This document shows positions 24,338 to 35,745 of a stretch of DNA of 64,000 bases, piece by piece; the first letter of the stretch is position 1; each line of letters opens with the position of its first letter. Under the pieces are notes generated by a model. It was not told the origin of the DNA and did not search any database. It worked only from the letters and a program-made list of their open reading frames with translations. A program made the translations under genes and the position numbers. The DNA is from Hofstenia miamia (lineage: Eukaryota > Xenacoelomorpha > Acoela): NCBI GenBank assembly GCA_004352715.1, contig SCFE01000092.1, forward strand, positions 1,427,966 through 1,491,965, read 5' to 3'.

Positions 24338-25164
24338 TGTTATTGAGAAAATAACAGTAATATAATAACTTTGAAAAGTTTCAATTATTTTTGTACTGAC
24401 ATAAATATAGAAGTTAAGTTTAATTTGAATTTAAAAAAACAATTCATGATTTTTTGTTGATGCCAAAATTCCATATTAATTCAATCCAAAGAAATTAACA
24501 AGTTTTTGATCCATTTCTAAGCATGCTTTTACTTAAGGAATTTAGGAAAAAGATTCATACACCCCTTCACTCAATAATCTAATTTTTAAGGTTTTCTTCA
24601 AAAAATTAGGCCTAAGTAAAAAAAATTTAGATTTAGTTATATATTCGTAGACAAATATATTAAGGAATAACAATAGAACAAATTTTGGAAAAGAAATTAA
24701 CGTGGTGTTGCATGCAAAAATATTTGTTAAGCAAATAAAAACAAATTAAATTTCATTGATATTGAGAACAAGTAAAAAACAAAGAAAACGGGATAAAACT
24801 ATTTTTGGGTGTTAATTGCTGATGAATTTATTTAACTACTGTAATTTTGTTTTCGGATTCCGAGAAAATCGTTAAGAAATTATTTAGTAAAATAATTTTA
24901 TTTAATGTTCTCGAAATTTCATTCAATATGTAGTTTATTAAAATTTAAATGAATTTGAAAAACCTGCTATATTTTTACTATGTCATGAATAATTATTGAA
25001 TCAATTATAATTTGATAATTTGTTGCAACAACGAATAATATTCGTTAAAATTCAAGAAATTTTCGTTTCAAATTAAATACGATTAAAATATTCGTACATT
25101 ATGCAAATGACATTTAGCATGCTTTGGCTTAGTTCCGGATTTGTTTTTGTTTATTTGTTTGGCT
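23448..25164. other. AT-rich non-coding stretch with a pure (TA)n array
   Basis: No gene seen. An uninterrupted TA array of about 22 units lies at 24289-24333. Confidence 0.5.
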
Positions 25165-25560
25165 TTATTAAACTTCGTAGTCGGCGTTTTATATTTTTAA
25201 CAACTGAAAAGCAAAACGTCACATTTCTATTTTAACAGAATTGTATCTTTAGCTAATTATTTACAGATATCTTCAGAAATTAATTTATTGATTGACAATC
25301 CGAGAAAAGTAAAAAAGGAGCTGAATGCAATTTTCTGGAAGTATTATATATGTGAATATAAAATGAGTAATAAATGTAGCTATTTTATGGTGTGCTTTTG
25401 TAAGAGTTGTATACATTTGCTTAAAAATTTGTATTAGATGTTCTTGTTATATTTGAAGTGTAATCCGATTATTTCTAGATATATAAGCTTAAAATTTAGA
25501 GTTCTTTGTAGACGTGTTAACTAAATAAAACTATTTACTACTTCTACTACTAATATTACT
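25165..25560 (+). mobile_element. 5'-truncated LINE copy, (TAC)n-tailed family
   Basis: From 25210 to the stop at 25437 the frame is open for 75 codons and aligns end to end with the C-terminus of the LINE ORF at 28690-30045. Shared blocks include SKTSHFYFNRI, LLIDNP and NKCSY. The cysteine-rich end (CFCKSC here, CSCTNC in the other) is kept, and both copies stop at the same place. About 120 bp of 3' untranslated sequence follows, ending in TACTACTTCTACTACTA. Similarity is traceable back to about 25165 with one stop. This is a classic short insertion from incomplete reverse transcription. Confidence 0.8.
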
Positions 25561-26035
25561 ATTATTGTTTTCAAAAACGAATTTTATACTGAACATTTTT
25601 TTCGAACACCATTTCCCATTTTACCAATATAAAAAAACATCTGACAAGACGCCACTCAAATCATTGACATAATTGCAAAAATAATGCTAGCAATACTGCT
25701 AAATGTTTTAAATTATCAAATTACTAGTCTAATTGATTTCCTTCCTTAAATGTTTGTGAAGCAATGAAATTTGCAAAAGTAGTTTTTCTGACTCATTTAA
25801 AACAAGCAAATATTAAATATGAAAGTGATTTCGAAATTTGTGTAAAACAAATATGACGCTGATTAATATTGTTAACCTAGTTTTGCTAAAGAAACACTTA
25901 TGCTCTAAAATTCAAACACACACTTACCAGGAAAATTTAGACTTCAGCATGTTTCAAATTATCAAATTCAAAGAGAAATATTACAAAAATCTTGCATCTT
26001 ATATTTAAATTCGCTATCAACAAGAGACAACATAT

Positions 26036-26620
26036 TGGTAGAACGAGTTGGGTCAACGAGCAGATTGACTTGGGTCGGATTGGATTGGGTTTATGCCAAT
26101 GTGTTTGTAAACCTGACATTTCAAAGTTATTTCTAGCAAAAATTTCTCCCCTTGCACATTTTTGCAATTCAAAAACAGTAGAAATCCAGAAAATGAACAG
26201 AGAAAGAACCTTTCAACTATTTTATCATCATACTTAAAAGTATTTATTGTCCGCTTTCATCTATTGATTTTTATATAATTTTGGGAATCTTTTTTTGAAC
26301 CGAAAACCGACCTGACCAGTTTAACAATGAGCCGCAATCCGACCCACTCCGTATAGCAAATAACCCACAACTTGATCAGATTCTACCCGTGCTCCGAACC
26401 GTTTGAAGAAAGATTGCTATAGAACAATATGAAATTAATAAAAAATGCAAAAAAATATATAATTTTTAAGAATTTCAAAGATTCAAATGCTTGACTTCTT
26501 AATTGTTCTTTAAATATTTTATTGTTCTTCCACCCTAAAATTATAAATGGCTCCCAACGCAACCCGTCTAATTTTTGACCCGACGCATAGGTTGGGTCGG
26601 GGCGGGTCAACTCGCTTCCC
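26036..26620. repeat. GGGTCGGG-type miniature element
   Basis: The left part reads GAGTTGGGTCAACG and GGGTCGGATTGGATTGGG. The right part has the complementary organisation (GGTTGGGTCGGGGCGGGTCA, ending ACTCGCTTCCCAGTGTG). Ends enriched in GGGTCGGGT with an AT-rich middle resemble hAT-type miniature elements. No transposase frame. Confidence 0.45.
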
Positions 26621-27445
26621 AGTGTGTATGATATATTATTTGTTCTATATTATCTGTTTTCATATATATGACTTCAGCATTTAATAATGTGAGTTTGCAC
26701 CTGCCGGTCGGGTCAACAAAATAATATCGCAGATGAGATAGGATAAAAAGTTTTTACTAGCTGGTTCTACCTATGAGACAAAGTAATCAATGATAATAAC
26801 AACGTTTAATTTATTAAGCTAAGTAATCAACTATTAGAATCAATTACGTTAATAAGTTCATGTACGATACAATTCACTCTAATGGCTGAGCATCAAGACA
26901 GGTTAAGCAGGTTGATAGTTAGTCACAGAATAAAACAGGGTAGCATTTTCATGCTGGTTAACCTGGTGCAACATGTGGATAAAATTCGTTAAAATCCTGA
27001 TATATTTACCACAAAATAACATTCAATTTTTCAGACTATTCTTAATGTGAAGTTAAATACCTTATTAACTGTGAATAATCAATTGCCTCTTTAAGGATAT
27101 AAATCATGATATGTCACATTGCCCAATGTTTGCTACTGATTTTAAAATTTATTACCACTGAAATCACATAGCAAAGTTGACCTGCATAATAAATGTATTA
27201 CTGATGAAGACATTATATCGTCAATTAAAGGGTTTATGTTGTCTCCCAGAGTTGTTTTCTTGAAATTCATATTCAGTGTTGCTTAAAGAACTGGTTGAGA
27301 TGTGAATTAGGGTGAATTCAAAACTTAGCAATTTGGTGATATATTTTCATTTTAGTTTCAATTTTAGTGCTTTGACTCCTATAATATTATGTAAATATTT
27401 ATCTAACGATGCTCATATCACCTCTACTAATTGTGCATACATAAA
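26621..27445. other. Non-coding, nothing firm
   Basis: A short CCGGTCGGGTCAAC patch near 26703 may be another fragment of the GGGTCGGG repeat family. Otherwise AT-rich. Confidence 0.4.
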
Positions 27446-27675
27446 CCAATGGAGTAAACAAAAGGGGACATGGTGGACTATCCCCCTGCGTCAGGTTTTC
27501 AAAATTGATTTTTTATTTGTTAAAAAAATATTTTCAACAGAAAATTAAAAAAAATTAAACACTAAGATCATGAAATGGAGTTCTTGGGATCTTTTTATAG
27601 ATTTTTCAAAAAATTTGATCACGACTGAGATGTCTTCCCACTCCCTATTATAAAATCATGCTTACGCCCGTCATA
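27446..27675. repeat. Short G-run-headed repeat
   Basis: GGAGTAAACAAAAGGGGACA with CCCCCTGCG on the left and TTACGCCCGTCAT on the right (read inward GACGGGCGTAAGC) suggest a ~230-bp degenerate miniature element. Ends are only loosely complementary. Confidence 0.3.
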
Positions 27676-28156
27676 TAAACTCATAAACCTCCCATACAAT
27701 AAGAACAATTCGAAAAATTATAGTAAAAATCATTTTCGAATATATTCAAAAGCTTATCATGTGAACCTCTAAGGGCATTTTGTAATGTTAATCAGGTTAA
27801 GGCTGAAAGCGGCTTGAATCAAGCTTGTTTTGGGTCGAACTAAAGTCAGCAGATGGTTCTGGTTGGTTTTTGTTGATCAGCTTTCAGCACTGTATTTTCA
27901 ATATCGCATTAATTTTTTTATGAAAGTTATTGATTTTGTCTCACAATTTTTTAACAATTGAACTTGACAATAAGGAAACTGACGACTCGCTTACCAGTAC
28001 TATACATTCAATTTTCATTAATAAATTCGCAATGTATCATACAGCTGTTGGCTGTTTTTTTTCAGATTTTGCATTTATGAAGCAAGGGCTGCGTGAAGAT
28101 GGTGTAAAATTTCGTAGCTGTGAAACAACACTATAAATTTAACCATCGCTGGCTGT
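27676..28156. other. Non-coding, nothing recognised
   Basis: The 68-codon frame at 27930-28136 lacks splice or homology support. Confidence 0.35.
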
Positions 28157-28689
28157 AGTAGAGATGCAAACGGGTCGCGCCAAGAATTTTAAAAGCTACC
28201 CACAGAAAACGGGTTCAATCATATATTTTACCAAAAAAATATAAAAGTTATAGCTACATTCTGTTGATAGCCTTTTGTGCGTGGAAGGGAAAATTTTCAT
28301 TCCACTTCCAGAATTTGAAATTGAATGTATTTTATTAAATGGAAATTTATAGTAATAAAAATTCAAAAATATAGATATCCACAACCCTAGAGCAAAAATC
28401 AAAATTTCAAAAAACAGTAACAAAGTTTATGATGATAACCAAAATTAGTCGATGAGTGCTCCTCATAATGAAGGAAGAGACTTGTCGAAGGTAAAGAAAT
28501 CGAGGCAAACATTTTACTAATCAAATTCAAACCAATTCAGCATTTATCATCAAAATCGGACCCCACTACAACCCAACCCAGTTTTCAAAATCTGATTCAA
28601 CCCAAACATAGTTATTCTTAATATTTAATGAAAAAACAAACTCAAATTCGAGGTTACAGTTCTCAACGTTGATTTCTTAGAATAGTATT

Positions 28690-30045
28690 TTGAATTATAG
28701 ACCGATCAGTATACTATCGAAAATATCGTTAGTTTTTGAAAAAGTAATTTATAGAACCTTATATCCTATTGTTGCCACAATTCTTTCCTTAAGTCAGTTT
28801 GGTTTCGTAAAGAAAAGATCTTGCACTCTGCAATTACTCATGTTTTTAGACATCATCTATAAGAACTACGATAGTGACAATGAAATTGACGTACTCTACG
28901 CAGATTTTAGAAAGGCATTCGACAGAGTTGATCATGGCATTTTACTTAGAAAACTAATTAGCATTGGAATAGGAGGAAATTTACTGAGGCTAATTAAATC
29001 TTACCTAATTGGAAGATTTCAGCGCGTAAAGATTCGTGGCTCTTTCTCCGAATGCCTAGAAGTAACCAGTGGAGTCCCCCAAGGTTCTATACTTGGGCCT
29101 TTACTTTTTGTAATTTATATAAATGACCTGCCTGATTTTTGTTTAAACTCTACTCCGTATATCTTTGCAGATGATGTCAAAATTTTATCTAACTCAGTTG
29201 GTGATCTATCAGATGACATGTTAAATATTAGTAAATGGGCTGCTTTAAATAATCTGTCGTTTAATGTAAACAAATTTCATTTGATATCTTTTCCATATTC
29301 AAGTAAATCAATAAGTTATTATTCGGATCACATAATTTGTGAAGATAATGTTAAGGATCTTGGCATTCTCATTACAAGCAATCTCGACTGGGAATTGCAT
29401 ATTTCGAATAGATTAAGATACGCCAATTTTTCGTTTCTGAATATCAAAAGAAATATCCCATACACGGTAAATTTTTCTGTCAAACTTACTTTATATAAAT
29501 CGTTAGTTTTGAGTAAGTTATTATACGCTTCTCAATTATGGTATCCCTCGATGAATGATTTAGACAAGTTGGAGAGGCTGCAAAAGAGATGTGCTAAATG
29601 GATCATTTCTGGAACAGACTATAAAGATAGATTAAAAAAGCTTAACTTATTACCCATCTCACTTAAACTACAACTAAATGACCTCTTATACTTCAGCAGA
29701 CTCCTTACTGGAAAATATGATATCAAGATTTTTGACTACATCTCTTTATATATTCCCTCAAGAAGCGATCTCAGAACAAATAGTAAGGTCCTTTTTAGGA
29801 GTCGAAAAGTAATTAGAAGTAAAACTTCACATTTCTATTTTAATAGAATTACATCTCTAGCTAATCATATACAGTTATCGTCGGAAACGAACTTATTAAT
29901 AGATAATCCGAAATTAGTTAAAAAGAAATTGAATGAAATCTTCTGGCAGTTCTTTATAAGTAAATACGACTTAAATAACAAATGTAGTTACGTTATGGTT
30001 TGTTCTTGCACGAATTGTAGACATTTATGTGTAAATTTTTATTAA
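28690..30045 (+). CDS. LINE reverse transcriptase, C-terminal 451 codons, open
   Basis: Open for 451 codons without a stop. It begins inside the conserved NYRPISIL block. RT motifs in order: YADFRKAFDRVDH (motif A), SGVPQGSILGPLLF (motif B), YIFADDVKIL (motif C with the catalytic Asp pair), then the thumb region with VKDLGILI and KLERLQKRCAKWI. The C-terminus is cysteine-rich (CSCTNCRH). No RNase H domain is seen. Typical full-length ORF2 proteins are about twice as long, so the apurinic endonuclease is lost. There is no proper ATG at the left edge, so it is a fragment rather than a translatable gene, but its intact frame implies a young insertion. Confidence 0.85.
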   Translation: MNYRPISILSKISLVFEKVIYRTLYPIVATILSLSQFGFVKKRSCTLQLLMFLDIIYKNYDSDNEIDVLYADFRKAFDRVDHGILLRKLISIGIGGNLLRLIKSYLIGRFQRVKIRGSFSECLEVTSGVPQGSILGPLLFVIYINDLPDFCLNSTPYIFADDVKILSNSVGDLSDDMLNISKWAALNNLSFNVNKFHLISFPYSSKSISYYSDHIICEDNVKDLGILITSNLDWELHISNRLRYANFSFLNIKRNIPYTVNFSVKLTLYKSLVLSKLLYASQLWYPSMNDLDKLERLQKRCAKWIISGTDYKDRLKKLNLLPISLKLQLNDLLYFSRLLTGKYDIKIFDYISLYIPSRSDLRTNSKVLFRSRKVIRSKTSHFYFNRITSLANHIQLSSETNLLIDNPKLVKKKLNEIFWQFFISKYDLNNKCSYVMVCSCTNCRHLCVNFY

Positions 30046-30115
30046 GTTAATAATTTGTATTTTATACCATTTTTATACGTTTGGTAATAAAACGATTTAC
30101 TACTACTACTACTAC
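28690..30115 (+). mobile_element. Non-LTR retrotransposon (jockey/CR1-like), 5'-truncated, (TAC)n tail
   Basis: A 5'-truncated element whose surviving ORF codes reverse transcriptase for target-primed retrotransposition. It ends with a short 3' UTR and a (CTA)n/(TAC)n tail around 30098-30119. Because a related 3' end with the same tail occurs at 25.2-25.56 kb, this family was mobile in this genome. The endonuclease half of the ORF is missing. Confidence 0.85.
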
Positions 30116-30390
30116 TACTTAGATATCTGTTACTCTCATCTGATACATTGTATTGATAAACTATATCAAAACACATGATTTTTTTGATAAATTCTGTGCA
30201 ATCATAATGTATTTTAAAGAATACAATAATAATGTCATGTAATAAACTTAGTTAATATGAACAATAACGAATGGAGGAATTTTTTGTGGAAAACTTAACC
30301 CAATCCAACGCGACGCTTTAGCCTTTTGTGAAAATAAAACCCTATCCAAACATTCCCTTCAAAACCTGACCTACCCCAGCCCATTTGCAT

Positions 30391-30935
30391 CATTTGAGTT
30401 ATCTCTGCAAAAACGTTTGTAAGTATGAAAATTTGAGGGATCAGTGTGTCTACGACCCCGAAACTACATGGCTAAGCAATTGCTCCACCGCACTCGTACA
30501 AAATGTTTAGTTTTAATTCTTAGAAATACACCTGAAACTACAGTTCGCCTTTGAACAAGACTGGAACTGAACTTAACTGAAATAATTCTTAGAAATGAAA
30601 TTGAAATAACCCAGGCATGGCATCCAACCATCTTGACGAAGTCCTTCATCGATAGCATAAGAGAATTTTATTAAATGCATGCCTCAACAGCTCTCAATTA
30701 ATCATAGTCGACAAATTACTGTTTAAATTACAGCTAATTTTACGATAGGCGAACCCCTAAGAGTTATGAGAAAACAGGAATTTCATGGAAAAATTTAACC
30801 TTTGGTAAAATTTGGGATTTTAATATCTTTTTTTTTAAATATTAGTCTTAGTCCTGCATACACCTAATGTAGTAATGCAAATGAACTAAGACAGTTCGGC
30901 GTATTAGTTGGCTTTATAAGTTGTAAATTCTCCGT
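30391..30935 (-). repeat. Possible tRNA-derived SINE plus flank
   Basis: On the minus strand around 30505-30425 the sequence GTGCGGTGGAGCAATTGCTT followed by AGC looks like the 5' end of a tRNA-derived SINE with a Pol III A-box. GGGGTCGTAGACAC about 20 nt further on could be a weak B-box. The remainder is AT-rich and unassigned. No second copy was noticed in the window. Confidence 0.3.
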
Positions 30936-30943
30936 CTTTTAGA

Positions 30944-31489
30944 CAGTGATGTCCAGTTAAATAACTTTAACTGAAAACTAAACTAAAAACTAGTAGTTCT
31001 ACTTTTTAAACTGTTTTTAACTGATTTTCTAAGCAACTACGAGTAAAACTGAAAATAAAACTGTTTTATTTCCTTGTAACTGAAAGTTAAACTGAAGAGT
31101 TTAAATAAAAGTAAAACTACTAAATTCACTGCGACGCGATAAGTCTGATCTTGAAAGATCTTATGGAGAGTCTGTTACGCTGGCTTTCCATCAGAAATGC
31201 AGCTTTTGAAAATGTCCTTTCTGCATTTGACGGGGACGGGAGCAGACACAGCAAGATACGGGCAACTTTCGCAAGGCGAGGCCATTTTTTCACCTCATCT
31301 TTGAAAAATTGGGGACGAACGTGTTTAGTGCGTCAACAACGATTTTCCGTTAAATGTTCGACAAATTTATTAACCAAATAGTTAAACTGTTTCAGTTTAA
31401 CTCATTCAGTTCTAAAACATTTAACTAACTGATTATTTAACTGATCAGTTAAACTATAATTTAACTGGTGATAGAACTGGACATCGCTT
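30944..31489. mobile_element. hAT-type miniature element with perfect 8-bp target duplication
   Basis: Left end CAGTGATGTCCAGTT, right end read inward AAGCGATGTCCAGTT. CTTTTAGA is present on both sides (30936-30943 and 31490-31497), a perfect 8-bp duplication typical of hAT transposition. Both arms contain many AGTTAAACTG-like repeats (subterminal motifs). The central ~230 bp (31130-31360) is distinctly GC-richer with a 76-codon open frame that I do not recognise. Confidence 0.85.
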
Positions 31490-31497
31490 CTTTTAGA

Positions 31498-32061
31498 ATT
31501 AACCACTGCTAAAACCTGTCCCCGCGCATCTCTAAATGGGAACACTCATCATTTGTATTTTTTTAAAGTCTAGGTAAATTAGTATTTTTCCCTCATAAAT
31601 TTCAACAACGTCATTATGCGTTACGTAGAATGATAACTAGAAATTTATTCTATATTCTATAAAAAGAGGAACAGCTAACAGGTTTTCTTTCGTCACACAT
31701 TCAAAAATTTGAAAACTAACTGTTAATGTTTTCTAATTTTTTAAAAAAGTAGCATCATATATATATATATATATATCTTCGCTCAGAAGTCTTCCTTCAT
31801 CATCAAAGCCATGCTGCCACTTCATCTAATTTTTCAGTCATAATCTGTCATCCAACTTCAAAGGTAGCCGAAGCAATTGCAATCAACGAAATTCGCCCGC
31901 ACTTAACAATCAAGTCGAAATCAAACGTCACCTCTTCTAAGCTGTCAATCATCCCGTCAATCATTTCATTGCAGCATATATAAACTATATTTTTAATCGC
32001 TGTGTATTCTTGATTAGGAAGGCTAATTATATAGCCGAAAGTACTACAAATATAATTTGTC
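31498..32061. other. Mostly non-coding; one coding-like patch on the minus strand
   Basis: The segment 31800-32000, read on the minus strand, contains an open, GC-richer stretch (CNEMIDGMIDSLEEVTFDFD) that could be an exon remnant or transposon piece. No splice pair was found. A short (TA)n array lies at 31757-31777. Confidence 0.3.
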
Positions 32062-32077
32062 AACGTGTTCGTTTTTA

Positions 32078-32110
<33 letters not shown>

Positions 32111-32243
32111 NNNNNNNNNNNNNNNNNNNNNNNNNNNNNNNNNNNNNNNNNNNNNNNNNNNNNNNNNNNNNNNNNNNNNNNNNNNNNNNNNNNNNNNNNN
32201 NNNNNNNNNNNNNNNNNNNNNNNNNNNNNNNNNNNNNNNNNNN

Positions 32244-32282
<39 letters not shown>

Positions 32283-32297
32283 CTATATATATATATG

Positions 32298-32332
<35 letters not shown>
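32078..32332. repeat. (TA)n microsatellite with assembly gap
   Basis: TA and TATG arrays flank N at 32111-32243. Confidence 0.9.
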
Positions 32333-32334
<2 letters not shown>

Positions 32335-32344
32335 AGGACTTTGT

Positions 32345-32720
32345 AATGCAGTCAATATTAAAGAGTGTGTTCTATCCATAATCCATGTTGCCAAAAACAG
32401 CTGCAAAACAAACAATGTAATGGTCCATTACTCTTGCCATTATCTCTGCAGGAATCCTGCTGATTTCTCTACTAATGTTGTGCTTTAGTTCTTCTCTTGA
32501 CCTCGGATTCTCTGTATAAACTTTTTGCTAAAAGGAAAATAATCAGCATCAGCAGTCTGGTAAGTACGGAGGGCATGGATTGTTTATGAGGTGAGAAAGA
32601 AATCTTTCGTCTGGAAAGTTTTGTCTCAAATATTCAAATGTTTCGTTTGAATTGTGAGATGACATCACAACTTGCTGGAAGATAACTGTTTCAATGTTAT
32701 TGTTTCGCTTTTTTTGATTG
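32345..32720 (-). pseudogene. Mariner-family transposase relic
   Basis: Minus-strand reading gives VIFQQ, then SSHNSNETFEYLRQNFPDE, PCPPYLPDC and, after stops, VYTENPRSREELKHNISREI followed by RIPAEIMARVMDHY. Order and spacing match the C-terminal half of mariner-type transposases. The catalytic region is interrupted by three stops and the second catalytic Asp (usually QQDGA) is replaced, so this copy is dead. Confidence 0.75.
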
Positions 32721-33090
32721 TTTCTTTTGACAGTTGGAATAAGCTTTCTTTGTAGCGATTTCGATGTAAAGTTGAAAATTCACAGTCACAAGTTCCTTAT
32801 TGCTTTAATGATATTTGGAGTTCTGCCTTTATTGTTATACTTGAATTTATATATGAGACGTTTGATAGTGCTTACACAAAGACATTGTCTGTCAAGGAAA
32901 TTCTTTGAAAAGTGCGCTAGGCGATAATCGCAAAATTAGTAGGGTAGTAAAGGTCGATGGTCTTGCTCTTAGTTTCTATTGCAATGCAATCCATTAGTGC
33001 TTCAAAAATTCTAATTCATAATTTTTATTGATATGTGGCCCCAAATTTTTTAAAATTGCATATAATAAAGGCTTTATTTCTATTTTTAAA
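32721..33090. other. Non-coding, nothing recognised
   Basis: May include the 5' remainder of the mariner relic, but no further similarity is readable. Confidence 0.35.
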
Positions 33091-33099
33091 GAATAACAA

Positions 33100-33180
33100 A
33101 TGTTATTGCCACGTAGTGATCCGGTGTGGTAGCACCCCCGCATCCCTCAATGATTCCACTGTAGCTAAGTATGATAGCGA

Positions 33181-33222
<42 letters not shown>

Positions 33223-33622
33223 GGTGTAATTTTTTATAACCACATTGCTCTGCACCCACAGTGAATGGGAAAACAACCACCCGCACCCGCATGTCTGTTA
33301 GAAATAATTACCCGCACCTACAGCACACCCGCTATTTTTTGCAATTGGTTCAACGGGGCGGCGTCATTTCAAGTAATTAGGCCAAAAAATGTCAATCACC
33401 GAATTAACTTTCGATTAACTTTTTTTAATTGAGTGTATGATGTCAAATATATTATATCAAACAGATTTTGTAGTATAATTAATATTGTATTAGTTTAGTA
33501 TTACACATGTAACAAAACTATATAACTGTCAACCCCACCGCACCGCAACTCGCGCTGCACTTGAAATTCAGGTAAAACCGCAACTCGCGCGTGTAAATCC
33601 GCACCCGTGTCCATCTTTGATA
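33100..33622. repeat. GC-rich miniature element with CGGGTGCGG-type ends and internal (TA)n
   Basis: The right end read inward is CAAAGATGGACACGGGTGCG followed by further GCGAGTTGCGG repeats. The left part has CACCCCCGCATCCC and ACCCGCACCCGCATG. A TA array at 33182-33221 interrupts it. This composition is unlike the AT-rich surroundings and similar in style to the elements at 26.0 and 28.1 kb. Confidence 0.45.
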
Positions 33623-34439
33623 TATATATATATATATATAAATATTTAATTGCTTATATTTTGGAATAAGAAATTATCACGATCAGTTATAAAATCTTAG
33701 AATAGAATAGATCCACATGCTCCATGGCAGTAGATTACTTTGAGAGTACACAATTATAGGGCCTGTTAATTTGCTATATTTGTGATATCAGTGGAGGATC
33801 AAGAAGTATTAGACTAGGAGCTCTTCTGCATTCTTGAAGAGAAAGAAATTATTTAGCGTCGTTTGCATATAAGCAAAATTTTGCGGCAAGCATCTCTTGG
33901 AAGATTGCTAAATTCTAATTTCAAAATTTACCTAGGTGAAGACAAACGGCTTGAAAGTGCTTCGAAATCCTAAAACAGTGAACAAAAGCAAGTTAATTGA
34001 TCTCATTTTTAACAAAATTTTTCAAAAAAAACCCAAACTTGAAAGGCTTTACGAATGAATAGAAAGTTGAAGGGCATTTTTTCTACCCATTTTAACGAAA
34101 CATCAATGTTTCACAAAATGTGTAACGTTACATTTTATTATAATGCTGTTGATCTGATGAATGCATTTACCATTTTACTTATTAGATGGCTGTTAAGTAT
34201 TTGTTATGTTCGTTTCTTAATATATCTCAAGTAAAAAATATTATAAACACATCTTTGGTAATAAACGAAAGACAAATAGAGGCTTATAAAAGATATTTGA
34301 AAAATAATTGTCTCAGCTTGTAACGGGGTGACAAAATTATTTGACAAGTTTGCCATGGAAAGCGTGACACGTAGATAAACGTCTTGAAACTGAATGCATT
34401 AAACGAACTCTAAATTCTTAAGTTATTTGGTTCTGCGAT
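33623..34439. other. Non-coding, nothing recognised
   Basis: AT-rich with a short TA array at its start. Confidence 0.4.
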
Positions 34440-34745
34440 TCAAGGATGTAACTCCTTAATTCTTTCAGATTTGAGAGATTTTTTTCTCGACAAAGTCCTT
34501 CAGAATTTGCCACAAGTTCTTTATGGGTACAAAATCTGGCGAATTTGGTGGTCAATGCAAAACGTGAATATTATAATTGGTAAAAAATTCTTTTGTCGAT
34601 TTTGAGGTATGAGGGGTTACTCCATCTTGTTCTAAGATCTATGAATCGGGATATAAGCAGGTTGCGTATGGTAGAAATTCCTCGAATATTTCGCAATATT
34701 TTGAACTATTAATTGTACCAGTGCCATCTAGTAACTTTAGATAAT
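34440..34745 (-). pseudogene. Tc1-like transposase relic
   Basis: Minus-strand reading: LLDGTGTINSSKYCEIFEEF, then EQDGVTPHTSKST with the second catalytic Asp, PPNSPDFVPIKNLWQILKDF and VEKKISQI. The motif order is that of the Tc1 catalytic core. The position of the catalytic Glu (PIENLW in active elements) reads Lys, and stops interrupt the frame. Confidence 0.8.
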
Positions 34746-35707
34746 GATAGTCAAATTTTGAAAAGTGGCCACTTTTTTAATTGAGCTAGGCCTATACTTA
34801 AAAATAAAAGCTAATCGAATATAGAGACTATATACAGAAACTATATAACAAGTGCACTAGGTCTTAAATTAGTAAAATTTCTTCTTTTAGTATTTGATTT
34901 GTGTTAGTTATAACTCATTCTATTATCTGATTCAAATTTGCAGATAATATACTTATGCAATGTATGGCTTAATGTTATAGGTTAAATTACTATGAAAACT
35001 ATTGCACAAGATGAGTTGGTGTAAAATTTTCCACATGCATAAAGTGACAGATACTTGTAATCTGTCTACATACATGTAGACTAATAATCCATATTTTAAG
35101 AATCGTTTAAGCAATTTTTTTTTACTTTTCGTCATCAATTTTTAGATGACGTTTGAACACTCTCTATTTTAGCACGTAATTAATTTGCCAAATGTCTATT
35201 AATGTTGTCTACATTCCTTTTCGTTTTAATGGACTTATCAATGCGTAAATTTTGAAGTTTTGTAAAAGAGTTTCTACTATATGAATAATTCTTTCAAATG
35301 TTAATTTAGTGTTAAGATGTTAAATATATTTAGCATTTTCTGAAATACAAAACTCAAATAGATTTCATGAGTCAATGTCTCCTTTCTTTTAAAATATTGG
35401 ATTGCGTTCCTACACTTAGATGCTGTTGAAAGAAAAAGTTATTCATATGATGGTTATTTCTGCACATCTAGAATTCATAATTCGTACAAAGTCTATTCTA
35501 TGTCTGTATCTATTGGGTCTATGTTAGTAAGCGTCATATTACGTATTTTCCAGAATTTTTTTCAGCAATTAAATACTTTGAACAGATGTAAAGATCGGTT
35601 TGAAAGGATATTTTAATTTTTTAACAGCCTTCTAGTTTAGCATAAATTTGTGTTTTAGTTTATAAACGGATGTTCAAAGAAAAGTAGAAATTATTCAGCA
35701 TGTATTA

Positions 35708-35745
<38 letters not shown>

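Larger units (their letters stand above)
28157..30390. mobile_element. Miniature element split by a LINE insertion
   Basis: The left end contains AGAGATGCAAACGGGTCGCG and the right end read inward gives ATGATGCAAATGGGCTGGGG. Internal arms rich in CCAACCCA (28567-28610) and CCAATCCAACGCG (30299-30313) flank the LINE at 28690-30115. The simplest reading is a hAT-like miniature element of roughly 0.8 kb into which the LINE inserted later. Confidence 0.45.
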
